Assembly (NCBI GenBank): GCA_016710285.1
Contig: JADJXR010000001.1
Coordinates: forward strand, 3,412,501-3,476,500
Direction: 5' to 3'
Origin: Chlorobiota bacterium
GTDB taxonomy: Bacteria; Bacteroidota; Ignavibacteria; OLB7
DNA: 64,000 bases
Position numbers and translations under genes: made by a program. Below, in pieces: positions 8,435-17,831 of this stretch (the first letter of the stretch is position 1; the number at the start of each line of letters is the position of its first letter). The notes under the pieces were generated by a model. That model saw nothing but the letters and a program-made list of their open reading frames with translations. It ran no database searches and was not told where the DNA came from.

Positions 8435-9379
8435 CTACTCTGTGTCTGAATTTCCAATGCGAAACACCCCAGCTGGGTCAAATTTCTGGACTAATCGTCG
8501 GAGAAGATTCGCGTTGGCGTTGGAGCTTTTTTGCCCCGCTGTTCCGTTGCGAAAAACTCCATTCCCGGCATGGGCAAGGATCGGGATGTTTGGCAGGGAT
8601 GCAATCGCCGCGCATAATTGCGAGGGAAGAACGGAGTTCGCCCTATGTATTTCCGGAATTCTCTGAATTGCCGAATCAATATATCCGCCGTCGCATTCCC
8701 GAAATCGGCCGATGGAATCCAGAATATCCGCTTGCCACGCCACATCCTCGCTTGCCCCCGCAAAACCGATAACAATATTCCAGCTTCCGGCATCGTTGCA
8801 GTTGTGCAGATCGAGCAATATTGGGGTGACGGGGGATTGGAGTATTTGAGCGATGAAGGCATCCGCTTCGGAAAGGGTGCGAAATTCCCGCACGAACAAT
8901 TTTTCGGATTCCGGCAACGGGCGCAGCTTGAAGGTGGCTTCAAGAATTATCCCGATTATTCCCTGGCTTCCAACAAACAGCTTGCAAAGGTCAAACCCCG
9001 CCACATTTTTCACGACCTGGCCTCCCGAGCGTATCACCCGCCCATCCGGCAGCATCACGGTGATGCCGATACTCTGTTCCCGAATGGTTCCGTAGCCGTA
9101 GCGGCGCGAACCGCTTAGATTGCTGGAAATTATTTGCTCGATTGTTGGCGATGTTGTTGCCGGTGGGTCAATCGGAAGCCATTGCCGGTGCGGGGCCAGT
9201 GCCAACTGTAGTTCGGCCAACGTGACGTTCGATGAAACCGTCACCGTTAGGTCGTCGGCACGGTGCAGGATGGAGCGGGGGAGCAGCGACAAATCCCAAC
9301 CAACGATCTGCGCGCCGGTTGCTGCCGCGTTTCGCAAGCTGCTGGCAAGCTGTTCGATGGAAATTGGCTGCGGTATCAT
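8435..9379 (-). CDS. glcE: Glycolate oxidase FAD-binding subunit GlcE
   Basis: This is the second flavin subunit of glycolate oxidase, 314 residues from the ATG at 9379. That ATG overlaps the glcD stop as ATGA, which decides it over an upstream in-frame codon. The FAD-binding PCMH-type domain is short and lacks the full C-terminal oxidase domain, as usual in GlcE. Conserved elements are YGTIREQSIGITVMLPDGR, VIRSGGQVVKNVAGFDLCKL and GSQGIIGIILEATFKLRP, the last two being signature GlcE motifs. The protein ends with a short cysteine- and proline-poor tail. Confidence 0.93.
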   Translation of the reverse strand: MIPQPISIEQLASSLRNAAATGAQIVGWDLSLLPRSILHRADDLTVTVSSNVTLAELQLALAPHRQWLPIDPPATTSPTIEQIISSNLSGSRRYGYGTIREQSIGITVMLPDGRVIRSGGQVVKNVAGFDLCKLFVGSQGIIGIILEATFKLRPLPESEKLFVREFRTLSEADAFIAQILQSPVTPILLDLHNCNDAGSWNIVIGFAGASEDVAWQADILDSIGRFRECDGGYIDSAIQRIPEIHRANSVLPSQLCAAIASLPNIPILAHAGNGVFRNGTAGQKSSNANANLLRRLVQKFDPAGVFRIGNSDTE

Positions 9380-10815
9380 GCGGGAATTTGCTTCCGTTGG
9401 AAAAAATCGGCGCAACGCATTGCGCCGGGGAACATTTTATGGGGGTTGCATCTCCCTTCGGGGTCGAACACCGTGCGGAGCATTCGCATGGCATCCAGGT
9501 CATCGGGGGTGAATTGCTCGGCCATAAAATCAATTTTCTCCACGCCGATTCCATGCTCGCCGGTGACGGTTCCGCCAAGCTGGATGCATTTCCGCAAGAT
9601 TTCATGGCTGGCAGCGATTGCCTGCCGGATTTGCTCAGGGTTGCGTTCGTCGTACAAAATCAGCGGATGGAGGTTGCCATCGCCGGCATGGAAGACGTTC
9701 GGAATCTGCATCCCGTAGCGTTCGGCAACGGTGCTGATAAACCGCATCATCTCCGGCAATTTGGACCGGGGGACAACGCCATCGTGGGTCATAAAATTGG
9801 GGCTGAGTTTGCCAACCGCGCCGAATGCGCGTTTGCGGCATTTCCACAGTTCGGCGCGTTCGTGCGGGGTGTTGGCTTGGCGGACTTTGCGCGCGCCGTT
9901 CCCCGTGCAGAAGGCGATTGCTTGCTCGGCTTGGCGGCGAAGCCCTGGGTGCAGGCCATCCAGCTCGATAATCAGCACCGCCCCGGCATCCAGCGGGAAC
10001 CCGAATCGGTAGCGTTCCTCCACGGCTTGGATGATAATGCCCTCCATCATCTCCAACGCTGCCGGCACGATTCCGCTGGCAATAATTTGGCTGACGGCGC
10101 GGCTTGCATCCTCGACGGTTTCAAAAATGGCAAGCATGGTGCGGTACTCTTGGGGCAATCGCGTCAGCCGCAGCAATGCCCGCGTGACAATCCCAAACAT
10201 CCCTTCGCTTCCGATTGCTGCGCCGCGCAGATCGGGGCCATCAACATCTTCGCCGCCATCTATCTCGGTTCCCAGCCAAACGATTTCTCCATCGGGCAGG
10301 ACCATCTCGAATCCAAGGATATGGTTGGTGGTGACACCATACTTCAGGGTGTGTGGGCCGCCGGAGTTGGTGGCGATGTTCCCGCCGATGGTGCAGGCCA
10401 TTTGGCTGCTGGGGTCGGGGGCGTAATACAACCCAAATTCTTGCGCGGCCCTTGTCACCCAGATGTTCACACACCCTGGCTCAACAACTGCGCGGCGGTT
10501 GCGTGGGTCCACCGAAAGGACACGGTTCATTCGGGTGGTGGCCATCACCACCCCGCCATCAACGGCCAGCACCGTTCCGCTGAGCGAGGTTCCGGCACCG
10601 CGAGGAATGATTGGAAGCCCGTGGTTTGCGCAGATGCGAACCACCGCCGCAACTTCTTCCGTTGTTGCCGGAAGCACCACTGCTTGCGGGGCGTTCCGCT
10701 CCAGCGTGTAGGCATCGCACTCATAAACGATCAGCTCGTCGGGCTGAACGATCACGTGCTCAGGACCGACAGCCGCCGCAAGTTGCCGAATAGCTTCAGT
10801 GGGGACCGGTTTCAT
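9376..10815 (-). CDS. glcD: Glycolate oxidase subunit GlcD
   Basis: This is the catalytic FAD subunit that oxidises (S)-2-hydroxy acids such as glycolate. It is 479 residues long, a normal length. The PCMH-type FAD domain has IIPRGAGTSLSG at about residues 70-81 and PSSQMACTIGGNIATNSGG. The C-terminal FAD-oxidase domain includes VFHAGDGNLHPLILYD and GGTVTGEHGIGVEK, matching the D-lactate/glycolate dehydrogenase family. It is the first gene of the glcD-glcE-methyltransferase-glcF operon. The divergent universal stress protein gene starts 150 bases away. Confidence 0.96.
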   Translation of the reverse strand: MKPVPTEAIRQLAAAVGPEHVIVQPDELIVYECDAYTLERNAPQAVVLPATTEEVAAVVRICANHGLPIIPRGAGTSLSGTVLAVDGGVVMATTRMNRVLSVDPRNRRAVVEPGCVNIWVTRAAQEFGLYYAPDPSSQMACTIGGNIATNSGGPHTLKYGVTTNHILGFEMVLPDGEIVWLGTEIDGGEDVDGPDLRGAAIGSEGMFGIVTRALLRLTRLPQEYRTMLAIFETVEDASRAVSQIIASGIVPAALEMMEGIIIQAVEERYRFGFPLDAGAVLIIELDGLHPGLRRQAEQAIAFCTGNGARKVRQANTPHERAELWKCRKRAFGAVGKLSPNFMTHDGVVPRSKLPEMMRFISTVAERYGMQIPNVFHAGDGNLHPLILYDERNPEQIRQAIAASHEILRKCIQLGGTVTGEHGIGVEKIDFMAEQFTPDDLDAMRMLRTVFDPEGRCNPHKMFPGAMRCADFFQRKQIPA

Positions 10816-10952
10816 GGTGGGATGAAGTTAGGGGAAATCAGCTGATGGAAAGGGGCGAACCTGCCGAATCCTACAAAGTTGGCCAGAAAGCTGACATGGC
10901 TCAGGAACGCCCAGCGTAGGCCTTGCTAAATTACAGGCATCAACTAATCCAG

Positions 10953-10959
10953 AAAGGAG
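10953..10959 (+). promoter_or_regulatory. Strong Shine-Dalgarno site
   Basis: AAAGGAG lies six bases before the ATG of the first universal stress protein. It stands out because most genes in this window have no such site. Confidence 0.7.
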
Positions 10960-10965
10960 TGTGCC

Positions 10966-11877
10966 ATGAAGATTATCATTGCCTACGACGGCTCGCAATG
11001 TTCACGCGATACGTTGGCTGAGTTAGACCGTGCAGGGCTTCCATCGGAGGGGGTGGAAGCGATGGTTGTAACCGTTGCCGAGATGGGGTTCTCGGCGGGA
11101 AAATTGGGGGCTGGCGTTTCCGCCGGACGGATGCAGCAGGCAATGGAGCTTGCACACTCCACAGCCAAGGAAGCGGCGGAATACTTGCGGCAACGCTTTC
11201 CGGCATGGACCGTGGAAACCGAGGAGTCGGGAGGGTCGCCGACTGGGGCCATTATTCACTGCTCGCGCCGGTGGAATGCTGATCTTATCATCATCGGTTC
11301 ACACGGGCGTTCGTTGCTTGGCAGAATGTTTATGGGGAGCGTTTCGCAATCGGTGATGTCGGAAGCGGATTGCTCGGTGCGGGTTGCCCGTGGGCGCGCA
11401 TCGTTTAGCAAGGAAACTCGATTGCTTCTTGCTGTTGATGGTTCTTCTCATTCATTAGATGTTGCCGCTGCGGTTACTTCACGGAAATGGAGGGTTGGGA
11501 CCGAAGCACGGGTTATTGCTGCTGTCGAACCGATCTTTGAAGCCATGGCTCCCCCGGTTGTTCCCGAAATTTCGGTGTGGGACGCTACGGAAGGATTATC
11601 CACCGAAGCCCATCTGCAACGCACCGTGGAGGTGCTCCAACAGCGATTGCAGCAAGCCGGGCTGGTGGCCTCGGCAGTGGTTGGATATGAGGATCCAAAA
11701 CAGATGATCCTTCAAGAAGCGGAGGGGTGGGGGGCTGATTGCATCTTTATGGGTGCGCGAGGGCTGAACCCGATAGACCGATTGCTGCTGGGGAGCGTCT
11801 CGCGTGCGGTTGTTCCCCGTGCACATTGCAGCGTGGAGGTGGTGCGGAAACGGGCAACGGCGGCCTTGCTTGTGTAA
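10966..11877 (+). CDS. Tandem-domain universal stress protein
   Basis: A 303-residue protein made of two UspA domains (about 1-145 and 150-300). Each starts with a strand carrying an aspartate (IIIAYDGSQCSRD and LLLAVDGSSHSLD). Each ends with the ATP-binding G-2x-G-9x-G-S pattern: GSHGRSLLGRMFMGSVS in domain 1 and GARGLNPIDRLLLGSVS in domain 2. ATP-binding Usp proteins support survival under starvation or oxidative and redox stress. A paralogue follows after 21 bases, then hsp20, so this looks like a stress-response group. It has a strong Shine-Dalgarno site. Confidence 0.93.
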   Translation: MKIIIAYDGSQCSRDTLAELDRAGLPSEGVEAMVVTVAEMGFSAGKLGAGVSAGRMQQAMELAHSTAKEAAEYLRQRFPAWTVETEESGGSPTGAIIHCSRRWNADLIIIGSHGRSLLGRMFMGSVSQSVMSEADCSVRVARGRASFSKETRLLLAVDGSSHSLDVAAAVTSRKWRVGTEARVIAAVEPIFEAMAPPVVPEISVWDATEGLSTEAHLQRTVEVLQQRLQQAGLVASAVVGYEDPKQMILQEAEGWGADCIFMGARGLNPIDRLLLGSVSRAVVPRAHCSVEVVRKRATAALLV

Positions 11878-11898
11878 CACTACAACAGGATCAACAGA

Positions 11899-12693
11899 AT
11901 GAAAATCTTAATCGCCTATGATGGTTCGGCAGATGCCGAACGTGCTATTGCCGGATTACAACGAGCAGGGCTTCCTACCGAAGCCGAAGCAATCATCATT
12001 TCTGTTATTGAGCCATGGCACAACGCTCCAGAATTTGATTGCACACTGCAAGCACTTCCAATGCTTCAACAAGCCTTCCCAAAATGGGAAGCACACGCTG
12101 AACTTCGTCGTGGCACGCCTTCCCGTGAGGTCCTTTTATTCGCCCAAGAATGGAAGCCCGATCTGATTGTTCTTGGTTCACAGGGGCTTTCGCGGCGGCC
12201 CGATTTGGCGATTGGAAGCGTCTCGCAGCAAATCCTGACAGCAGCGGCAACATCGGTTCGGGTTGTTAAAGGCGAGGTTCGCGATAGTGATTATCCCGTG
12301 CGGTTGTTGCTTGCGGTTGATGGCTCGCCTGATAGTGAGCATGGGGTGCAATCCTTGCTGGAACGAACATGGCCAGAATCCACAAAAGTCTGGATTGTAA
12401 CCGCTGTTTCTGGTGGATACTCAATGGAAGAAATAGAAAGCGAACGCCAGGCTGCAATGGAATTGCATGAGCGTATTGGGAAGAAATTGCAGCAGGCTGG
12501 GCTATCCTATACATCTATCATTGGCATGGGGGATCCGCGTAGCGTGATCCTTTCCGAAGCAGAAGCATGGGAAGTTGATTGCATCGTTATCGGTGCCCGT
12601 AGCATGACCCCTTACCAACGGACGTTACTGGGAAGTGTCTCGGCAGCGGTGGCCGCGCGTTCACGATGCACGGTTGAAGTGAGCCGTTTATGA
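11899..12693 (+). CDS. Tandem-domain universal stress protein (paralogue)
   Basis: This 264-residue paralogue of the preceding protein again has two UspA domains. The first domain is shortened between its second and third strands. The ATP-binding patterns are GSQGLSRRPDLAIGSVS and GARSMTPYQRTLLGSVS, the latter with Ser in place of the second Gly. The N-termini of the two proteins are almost the same (KI-IAYDGS, then L-RAGLP), so they arose by tandem duplication. It is probably co-transcribed with its neighbour. Confidence 0.92.
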   Translation: MKILIAYDGSADAERAIAGLQRAGLPTEAEAIIISVIEPWHNAPEFDCTLQALPMLQQAFPKWEAHAELRRGTPSREVLLFAQEWKPDLIVLGSQGLSRRPDLAIGSVSQQILTAAATSVRVVKGEVRDSDYPVRLLLAVDGSPDSEHGVQSLLERTWPESTKVWIVTAVSGGYSMEEIESERQAAMELHERIGKKLQQAGLSYTSIIGMGDPRSVILSEAEAWEVDCIVIGARSMTPYQRTLLGSVSAAVAARSRCTVEVSRL

Positions 12694-12821
12694 GCACGCA
12701 CGTACGGGGAAACGCAGCGTGTAACATTCGCCTGTAGCTTCCGTTGTTCCCCGCGCCACCGCGACGTTCGGTGGTGCAATCAGTTTTCCAAATAACATCA
12801 AGACCCACCAACGGAACAACC

Positions 12822-13391
12822 ATGGATAACTTCAACATCACCATCAACGACGACGATACCCCGCAAGGGAACAACCAGAACAACCGCCAATCGAACCAGG
12901 ACGAGCCAACGTTCGATGCCTTCCGCAAAAACATTGCGGACCAGCTGAAAAAAGCTGCCGAGGAAGTGGAACGCGTCACCACACAATGGAAAACCGGAAG
13001 CTGGCCAAGCGTCCGCACGCGAATCAACGAGCTTTGGAAAGGATTGGCGGAGAACGAAACCGGAAGCTGGAGCCCGCAGATTGAAATCCGTGAAGAACCA
13101 AACGCCTACGTTATCTACCTTGATGCCCCGGGGATGCAGCGTGGCGATGTGGAAGTTGAAATCAGCGACGACGCGCTGATCCTGAAAGGGGAGCGGAAGA
13201 TGGAACCAACGGAAGAAGGGAAGCGAATTTTGATGACCGAACGGGGCTACGGGGCGTTCGCCCGCACGCTTCCGCTGCCGGAGGATGCCAACCGCGAGGA
13301 GGTTTCGGCAACGTTCAAGGAAGGGGTGTTGGAGATTCGTTTTGGGCGGGTTCAGGTCCAGAAAAATCGCCGGATTATTGACGTTCAGTAG
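12822..13391 (+). CDS. Hsp20/alpha-crystallin small heat shock protein
   Basis: A cytoplasmic holdase chaperone of 189 residues. The first 85 residues are polar (Asn/Gln/Asp-rich), longer than in many bacterial Hsp20s. The alpha-crystallin domain spans about 88-185 with PQIEIREEPNAYVIYLDAPG, LILKGERKMEP, GAFARTLPLPEDAN and the end motif FKEGVLEIRF. The usual C-terminal I-x-I anchor is absent in classic form; the end reads KNRRIIDVQ. The start is the ATG at 12822, since upstream codons give an unlikely arginine-rich extension. A strong terminator hairpin follows. Confidence 0.92.
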   Translation: MDNFNITINDDDTPQGNNQNNRQSNQDEPTFDAFRKNIADQLKKAAEEVERVTTQWKTGSWPSVRTRINELWKGLAENETGSWSPQIEIREEPNAYVIYLDAPGMQRGDVEVEISDDALILKGERKMEPTEEGKRILMTERGYGAFARTLPLPEDANREEVSATFKEGVLEIRFGRVQVQKNRRIIDVQ

Positions 13392-13436
13392 CGGAGCAAG
13401 GGGGATGGGAGGGGAGCGGAAAAGAGAACGATAACC

Positions 13437-13474
13437 TGTGGGGGCATGGCACGCCATGTCCCCACAAGTGTTTT
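13437..13474 (+). terminator. Intrinsic terminator after hsp20
   Basis: A 14-bp stem (13437-13450 with 13453-13466, one G-U pair) with a two-base loop is followed by a short T run. Confidence 0.65.
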
Positions 13475-13560
13475 CACGGTAATCGTTGTTTCCCCGTTAT
13501 CTTGCGCCCCGTTACTCCCTTCATTACTGTCCATGCCCATCGCTTACTCAGCGCAGCCTG

Positions 13561-14940
13561 ATGATTGAAAAACTCCTTCGACCGGAACTGCAAGATTTAA
13601 TCGCCGTTGGGGATTTCGAGACCTTCCGCGACATCATCGAAGATTGGGAGCCGGCGGACTTTGCCGCCCTTGTTGATGATCTTTCCGAAGGGGAGCAGCT
13701 GGCCGTTTTCCGCAACATTGATAACGAGGTGGCGGCGGCAATGTTTGCCCACCTTGATCTGCCGCAGCAGTACCAGCTGGTTACCGAACTCCCCTACGAT
13801 AACGTCCGCAACATCCTGAACGCGATGTCGCCGGACGACCGCACCGCCTTGCTGGAAGGGCTTCCCGACGAGACTGCCGAGAAGCTGATGCGGATGCTGA
13901 CCCGCGAGGAACGCACCGTTGCCGAAACGCTCCTTTCCTACCCCGAGAACAGCGTTGGCCGCCTGATGACCCCGGACTTCCTTGCCATGAAGCCGGACTG
14001 GGCCGTTCGGCAAGTGCTGGATTACATCCGCCGCCAAGCAAAGGATATCGAGACGCTGGATTGGATCTACGTGGTTGACGACGACAACCGCTTGATTGAT
14101 GACATCCGCATCCACGAATTCCTGGTCGCGCCGCTCTATGCCACCGTCCGCTCCATCATGGATAACCAGTACGTCCAGCTGTCGGTGATGGATGACCAAG
14201 AATCGGCCATCGAGAGCTTCCGCAAGTACGACCGCACCGTGCTTCCCGTTGTGGACCAGCAAGGGGTGATGGTCGGCATCGTCACCGTTGACGACGTGCT
14301 GGACGTGGTGGAGGAAGAAGCCACCGAGGACATCCAAAAGTTCGGCGGACAGGAAGCGTTGGACGAGCCGTACATTGACACCCCCATGCTCCGGCTTGTG
14401 CAAAAGCGGGCAACATGGCTGGTGGTCCTGTTCGTGGGGGAGATGATGACCGCCACGGCCATGCAATATTTTGAGGATGAGCTGGCCCGCGCAATCGTCC
14501 TTGCCTCGTTCGTTCCGCTGATTATCTCTAGCGGCGGAAACTCCGGCTCGCAGGCCGCAACCTTGATTATCCGTGCGCTGGCGTTGGGCGAGGTCCGGCT
14601 GCGCGATTGGTGGATGGTGATGCGGCGCGAGCTGTTCAGCGGCGCGATGCTGGGGCTGATTCTTGGCATCATCGGTTTTTGCCGGATTGCTGTCTGGCAC
14701 ACGGTGTTCGATTTTTACCCGGAGCATTGGTTCCTGCTTGGGCTGACGGTTGCCCTGTCGCTGATCTGCATCGTGCTGTTTGGGACGCTGACCGGCTCCA
14801 TGCTTCCGTTCATCCTGAAACGCCTAGGGCTTGACCCCGCCACCTCGTCGGCTCCGTTCGTGGCGACGTTGGTGGACGTCACCGGGCTGGTGGTCTACTT
14901 CTCCATCGCCCTGATGATCTTGCACGGAACAATGCTCTGA
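13561..14940 (+). CDS. mgtE: Magnesium transporter MgtE
   Basis: A 459-residue inner-membrane Mg2+ channel. The N-terminal MgtE_N superhelical domain covers about 1-125 (LIAVGDFETFRDIIEDWEPA through ENSVGRLMTPDFLAM). Two CBS domains follow to about residue 265; the second includes VLPVVDQQGVMVGIVTVDDVLD. The plug helix and five membrane helices complete it, with the conserved pore motif SGGNSGSQAATLIIRALALGE at about residue 325. Length and order are those of classical MgtE, where the cytosolic domains close the pore when Mg2+ is high. The start is ATG 13561; TATCTTG at 13498-13504 is a possible -7 box. Confidence 0.96.
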   Translation: MIEKLLRPELQDLIAVGDFETFRDIIEDWEPADFAALVDDLSEGEQLAVFRNIDNEVAAAMFAHLDLPQQYQLVTELPYDNVRNILNAMSPDDRTALLEGLPDETAEKLMRMLTREERTVAETLLSYPENSVGRLMTPDFLAMKPDWAVRQVLDYIRRQAKDIETLDWIYVVDDDNRLIDDIRIHEFLVAPLYATVRSIMDNQYVQLSVMDDQESAIESFRKYDRTVLPVVDQQGVMVGIVTVDDVLDVVEEEATEDIQKFGGQEALDEPYIDTPMLRLVQKRATWLVVLFVGEMMTATAMQYFEDELARAIVLASFVPLIISSGGNSGSQAATLIIRALALGEVRLRDWWMVMRRELFSGAMLGLILGIIGFCRIAVWHTVFDFYPEHWFLLGLTVALSLICIVLFGTLTGSMLPFILKRLGLDPATSSAPFVATLVDVTGLVVYFSIALMILHGTML

Positions 14941-15004
14941 AAAAAACGGCCGCCGTGATTGAATTGGGATTGATAAAAGGTCGTTATCCTTTGGCCGACC
15001 GAAC

Positions 15005-15059
15005 GGTAGCCGTCCCGACCTTCGTCGGGATTTATAAAAGGTCTTTAGCCTTCGGCGCC
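15005..15059 (+). repeat. Single diverged copy of the hairpin repeat family
   Basis: GGTAGC, a hairpin (TCCCGAC / GTCGGGA around a 4-base loop), and then AGGTCTTTAGCCTTCGGCG follow the same order as the units of the 55.4-56.1 kb array. One C-G pair of the array stem is replaced here by a T-A pair, a compensatory change. The copy lies between mgtE and the CobW gene. Confidence 0.65.
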
Positions 15060-15130
15060 TCACTCCTCAAAAAAGACTTGGCTCCGACAAAATCGGGGCG
15101 GCTGCCCATTGGCAATTACCAAACTCCCCG

Positions 15131-16090
15131 ATGCTTCCGATTACCATCATCACCGGATTTCTTGGATCCGGCAAAACAACACTGCTGAACAACCTGCTTC
15201 GCACCGATCACGGGGTTCGGTTTGGCGTGATCCAGAATGAGTTCAGCGATGTTGGGATTGATGCGGAACTGATGGTGCAGGTGGATGCCGACATCTACGA
15301 GCTGAACAACGGTTGCCTTTGCTGCACCTTGCAGGATGACCTTCTGCGGGTGATAGATGACCTGTTGGAACGCCGCCACCGCCTAGACCACCTGCTGATT
15401 GAAACCACCGGCGTTGCCCTGCCCACATCCACCATTATCTCACTCTTCAACCATCCAGAGTATGGGGAAACTTTCCGGCTGGATGGAGTGGTTGCCCTGG
15501 CCGATGCGCGCCACCTTCTGGGGCAGATTTCCACAACCCAGGAAGCCGCCCAGCAGTTGGCCTATGCGGACCTGATCCTTCTCAATAAAATTGATCTTGT
15601 CACCCAGCCGGAGCTTGCGGCGGTTCGGGGGGCAATCCGTGCCATCAACCCGTTGGCGCAGATTCGGGAAACGGAGTGGGCCGCTGTGGAGAGCGATGCA
15701 GTGATTGCCGTGGGCGGGTTCGGGGCCGCAGAGTTGATCCAGCAGGAGGGGGACCACGACCACAGCCATGACCAGGGCCACACGCATCAATCGCCGATTG
15801 GCGCGGTGGGGCTGGCGATTCCCGGGCAGATGAACCTTGTGGCGTTCGAGGCGTGGCTGGACCTGACGCTTGCCTTGAACCATGAAAACATCTTCCGAAT
15901 GAAGGGGGTGCTGAATCTTCCCGGGGCGTTGCGGCGGTACGTTCTGCAAGGGGTGCACCGTTTATGGAGCGGTGAGTATGGGAACCAGTGGGGGGAATCC
16001 GAGCGCATCAACCGCCTGGTGTTCATCGGGAAAAATCTTGACGGCGAGCAATTGAAAGAAGGGGTGGAGGGGTGTTTGGTGGCGGAGTGA
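15131..16090 (+). CDS. CobW/COG0523 metallochaperone GTPase
   Basis: A 319-residue GTPase of the G3E/COG0523 family, which delivers metals (zinc, cobalt, iron) to enzymes or helps cells under metal starvation. The P-loop is GFLGSGKTT at about residues 8-16. The metal-binding GCLCCTL (CxCC) lies near residues 58-64, and LLNKIDL is the G4 motif. Between about residues 205 and 225 is a histidine-rich linker (DHDHSHDQGHTHQ) typical of zinc-handling members. The C-terminal CobW_C domain follows (EAWLDLTLALN to INRLVFIGKNLD). Client protein unknown. Confidence 0.94.
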   Translation: MLPITIITGFLGSGKTTLLNNLLRTDHGVRFGVIQNEFSDVGIDAELMVQVDADIYELNNGCLCCTLQDDLLRVIDDLLERRHRLDHLLIETTGVALPTSTIISLFNHPEYGETFRLDGVVALADARHLLGQISTTQEAAQQLAYADLILLNKIDLVTQPELAAVRGAIRAINPLAQIRETEWAAVESDAVIAVGGFGAAELIQQEGDHDHSHDQGHTHQSPIGAVGLAIPGQMNLVAFEAWLDLTLALNHENIFRMKGVLNLPGALRRYVLQGVHRLWSGEYGNQWGESERINRLVFIGKNLDGEQLKEGVEGCLVAE

Positions 16091-16232
16091 AAGAAGCAGA
16101 GGGGGAGGGGGGGGGTGAGAGATGCCACAGAAAGCACGAAAAAAGGCTGATCTGCGTCAGTGTTGCCGGCGCGGCGTGGGGCGTATGTTTATTGTAACTC
16201 TTGGGGAACCCGTCTCTGGTTCCTTCTTTGCG

Positions 16233-16240
16233 TAACTTGC
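16233..16240 (+). promoter_or_regulatory. Possible -7 box upstream of paaA
   Basis: TAACTTGC resembles the TAnnTTTG element and lies 76 bases before the paaA ATG. No well-spaced TTG element was found. The surrounding 226-base gap contains no gene. Confidence 0.25.
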
Positions 16241-16316
16241 TCGCCGCCGGAAACCGGCCCGAACTATCTGGGCGTAATCCAGCATCCAACCAGCAATCCT
16301 ACCCGGAGCATCAGCG

Positions 16317-17303
16317 ATGTACGGAAACCTTTCCATTGTTGACACACCTGTCGGCCAGCAGACCGCCGCCGACGATCCCGAACTTCTTGCTGCCTTCGAG
16401 GCACGCATTGATCGTGGGGAAAAGATTGAGCCGCACGATTGGATGCCGGCCGAGTATCGCCGCCAGCTTATCCGAATGATCGAGCAGCACGCCCATTCCG
16501 AAATCATCGGCGCATTGCCGGAAGGGACGTGGATTACCCGCGCCCCGGGGTTCAAACGGAAAATGGCACTGATGGCAAAAGTGCAAGATGAAGTTGGCCA
16601 CGCCCAGCTTCTCTACAGCGCAGCCGAAACACTAGGCAAGCCACGCGAAGCAATGATTGACGACCTGCTGAACGGCAAGTCCAAATATTCCAACGTCTTC
16701 AACTACCCGGCCGTCACCTGGGCCGACACCGCCGTGATTGCTTGGCTGATTGATGCTGGGGCAATCATCAACCAGCACACCAACGCCAAAGGGAGCTACG
16801 GCCCCTACTGCCGCGCGCTTGATCGCATCTGCATCGAGGAGTCGTTCCACCTGAAGTATGGCTACGATAACGTCGTCACGCTTGCCACCGGAACGCCAAC
16901 CCAGCGGGCCATGCTACAGGAAGCGCTCAACCGCTGGTGGCGGCCAATCATGCACTTCCATGGCCCCCCCGATAAGGTCTCGCAGCACACCGAAAAGCTG
17001 GTGCGGTGGAAGGTGAAAATGGCCACCAACGATGAGATGCGCCAAGAGTTTTTGGAGACCTACGTCCCAAAAATCTGGGAACTGGGGCTGACGGTTCCGG
17101 ACCCGAACCTTCGGAAGAACGAGGAGACCGGCCAGTGGGAATTCAGCGACCCCGATTGGGATGAGTTCAAGCGGGTAATCAACGGCAATGGCCCCTGCAA
17201 TGCCGAGCGGCTTGCGGTTCGCCGAATGGCCGAAGAGCAAGGCCGCTGGGTTCGCCAAGCGCTTCGCAAACCCAACCATGCCTACGTTGCGCCGTTGGCG
17301 TAA
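16317..17303 (+). CDS. paaA: 1,2-phenylacetyl-CoA epoxidase, subunit A
   Basis: PaaA is the catalytic diiron subunit of the oxygenase that converts phenylacetyl-CoA to its ring-1,2-epoxide. At 328 residues it has normal length. Iron ligands appear in RMIEQHAHSEIIG, in KVQDEVGHAQLLYSAAE (E-x2-H) and in RICIEESFHLKYGYD (EE-x2-H). WWRPIMHFHGPPDK and the C-terminal RRMAEEQGRWVRQAL are family hallmarks. It heads a paaABCD run; paaB begins 126 bases downstream. Confidence 0.96.
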   Translation: MYGNLSIVDTPVGQQTAADDPELLAAFEARIDRGEKIEPHDWMPAEYRRQLIRMIEQHAHSEIIGALPEGTWITRAPGFKRKMALMAKVQDEVGHAQLLYSAAETLGKPREAMIDDLLNGKSKYSNVFNYPAVTWADTAVIAWLIDAGAIINQHTNAKGSYGPYCRALDRICIEESFHLKYGYDNVVTLATGTPTQRAMLQEALNRWWRPIMHFHGPPDKVSQHTEKLVRWKVKMATNDEMRQEFLETYVPKIWELGLTVPDPNLRKNEETGQWEFSDPDWDEFKRVINGNGPCNAERLAVRRMAEEQGRWVRQALRKPNHAYVAPLA

Positions 17304-17429
17304 CTCCAACATCTACTCCGTACAACGTGCACGCGGCACAGGGCGCATCTGCGCCAGGGGGGTTGGGGGAACCAGCCCTTTCTGTGCCGTTGCTTCCCTT
17401 TGGAAGAAGCCAACGAACAACCATCCAGC

Positions 17430-17831
17430 ATGACGATTCAATCACTTGACCCTCGCATCACGCGAGCAGGCATTCCAGCAGAAGATTCCAGGCCATTGGA
17501 GCCAAAAGAAAATCTTGACCAGTTCGAGACCTGGGAGGTGTTCCACCAGCAGAAGCGGGGGGCGCATCCTGAGCACGTCGGTTCGCTTCACGCGCCCAAT
17601 GCGGAGCTTGCGTTGGTGATGGCGAAGGAGCAATATGCCCGCCGGTTCAAGTGCGTTGGAATCTGGGTGGTCCGCACCGCCGACATCCTTACGTTAAGCA
17701 CCGAGGACGAGGACATCTTCGTCACCAACGCCGAAAAGAAATACCGCGATGCTGGTGGGTATCGCGTTGGCAATCGGGTAAGCGCGTTTAAGCAACAACA
17801 AGCACAAGCCAACACCGAGGGCGCAGCATGA
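17430..17831 (+). CDS. paaB: 1,2-phenylacetyl-CoA epoxidase, subunit B
   Basis: PaaB is the small bridging subunit of the epoxidase complex. The 133 residues contain the conserved WEVFHQQKRGAHPEHVGSLHAP and AKEQYARRFKCVGIWVV. About 35 N-terminal residues extend beyond the usual PaaB start, so initiation further inside is possible, but no other ATG precedes the domain. The stop overlaps the paaC ATG (ATGA), which indicates translational coupling. Confidence 0.93.
   Translation: MTIQSLDPRITRAGIPAEDSRPLEPKENLDQFETWEVFHQQKRGAHPEHVGSLHAPNAELALVMAKEQYARRFKCVGIWVVRTADILTLSTEDEDIFVTNAEKKYRDAGGYRVGNRVSAFKQQQAQANTEGAA

Noticed and set aside
9232..10845. Open frame of 537 codons on the plus strand, opposite glcD and the end of glcE
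   Set aside because: It is a shadow frame rich in His, Gly and Arg; glcD and glcE on the other strand have clear catalytic motifs.
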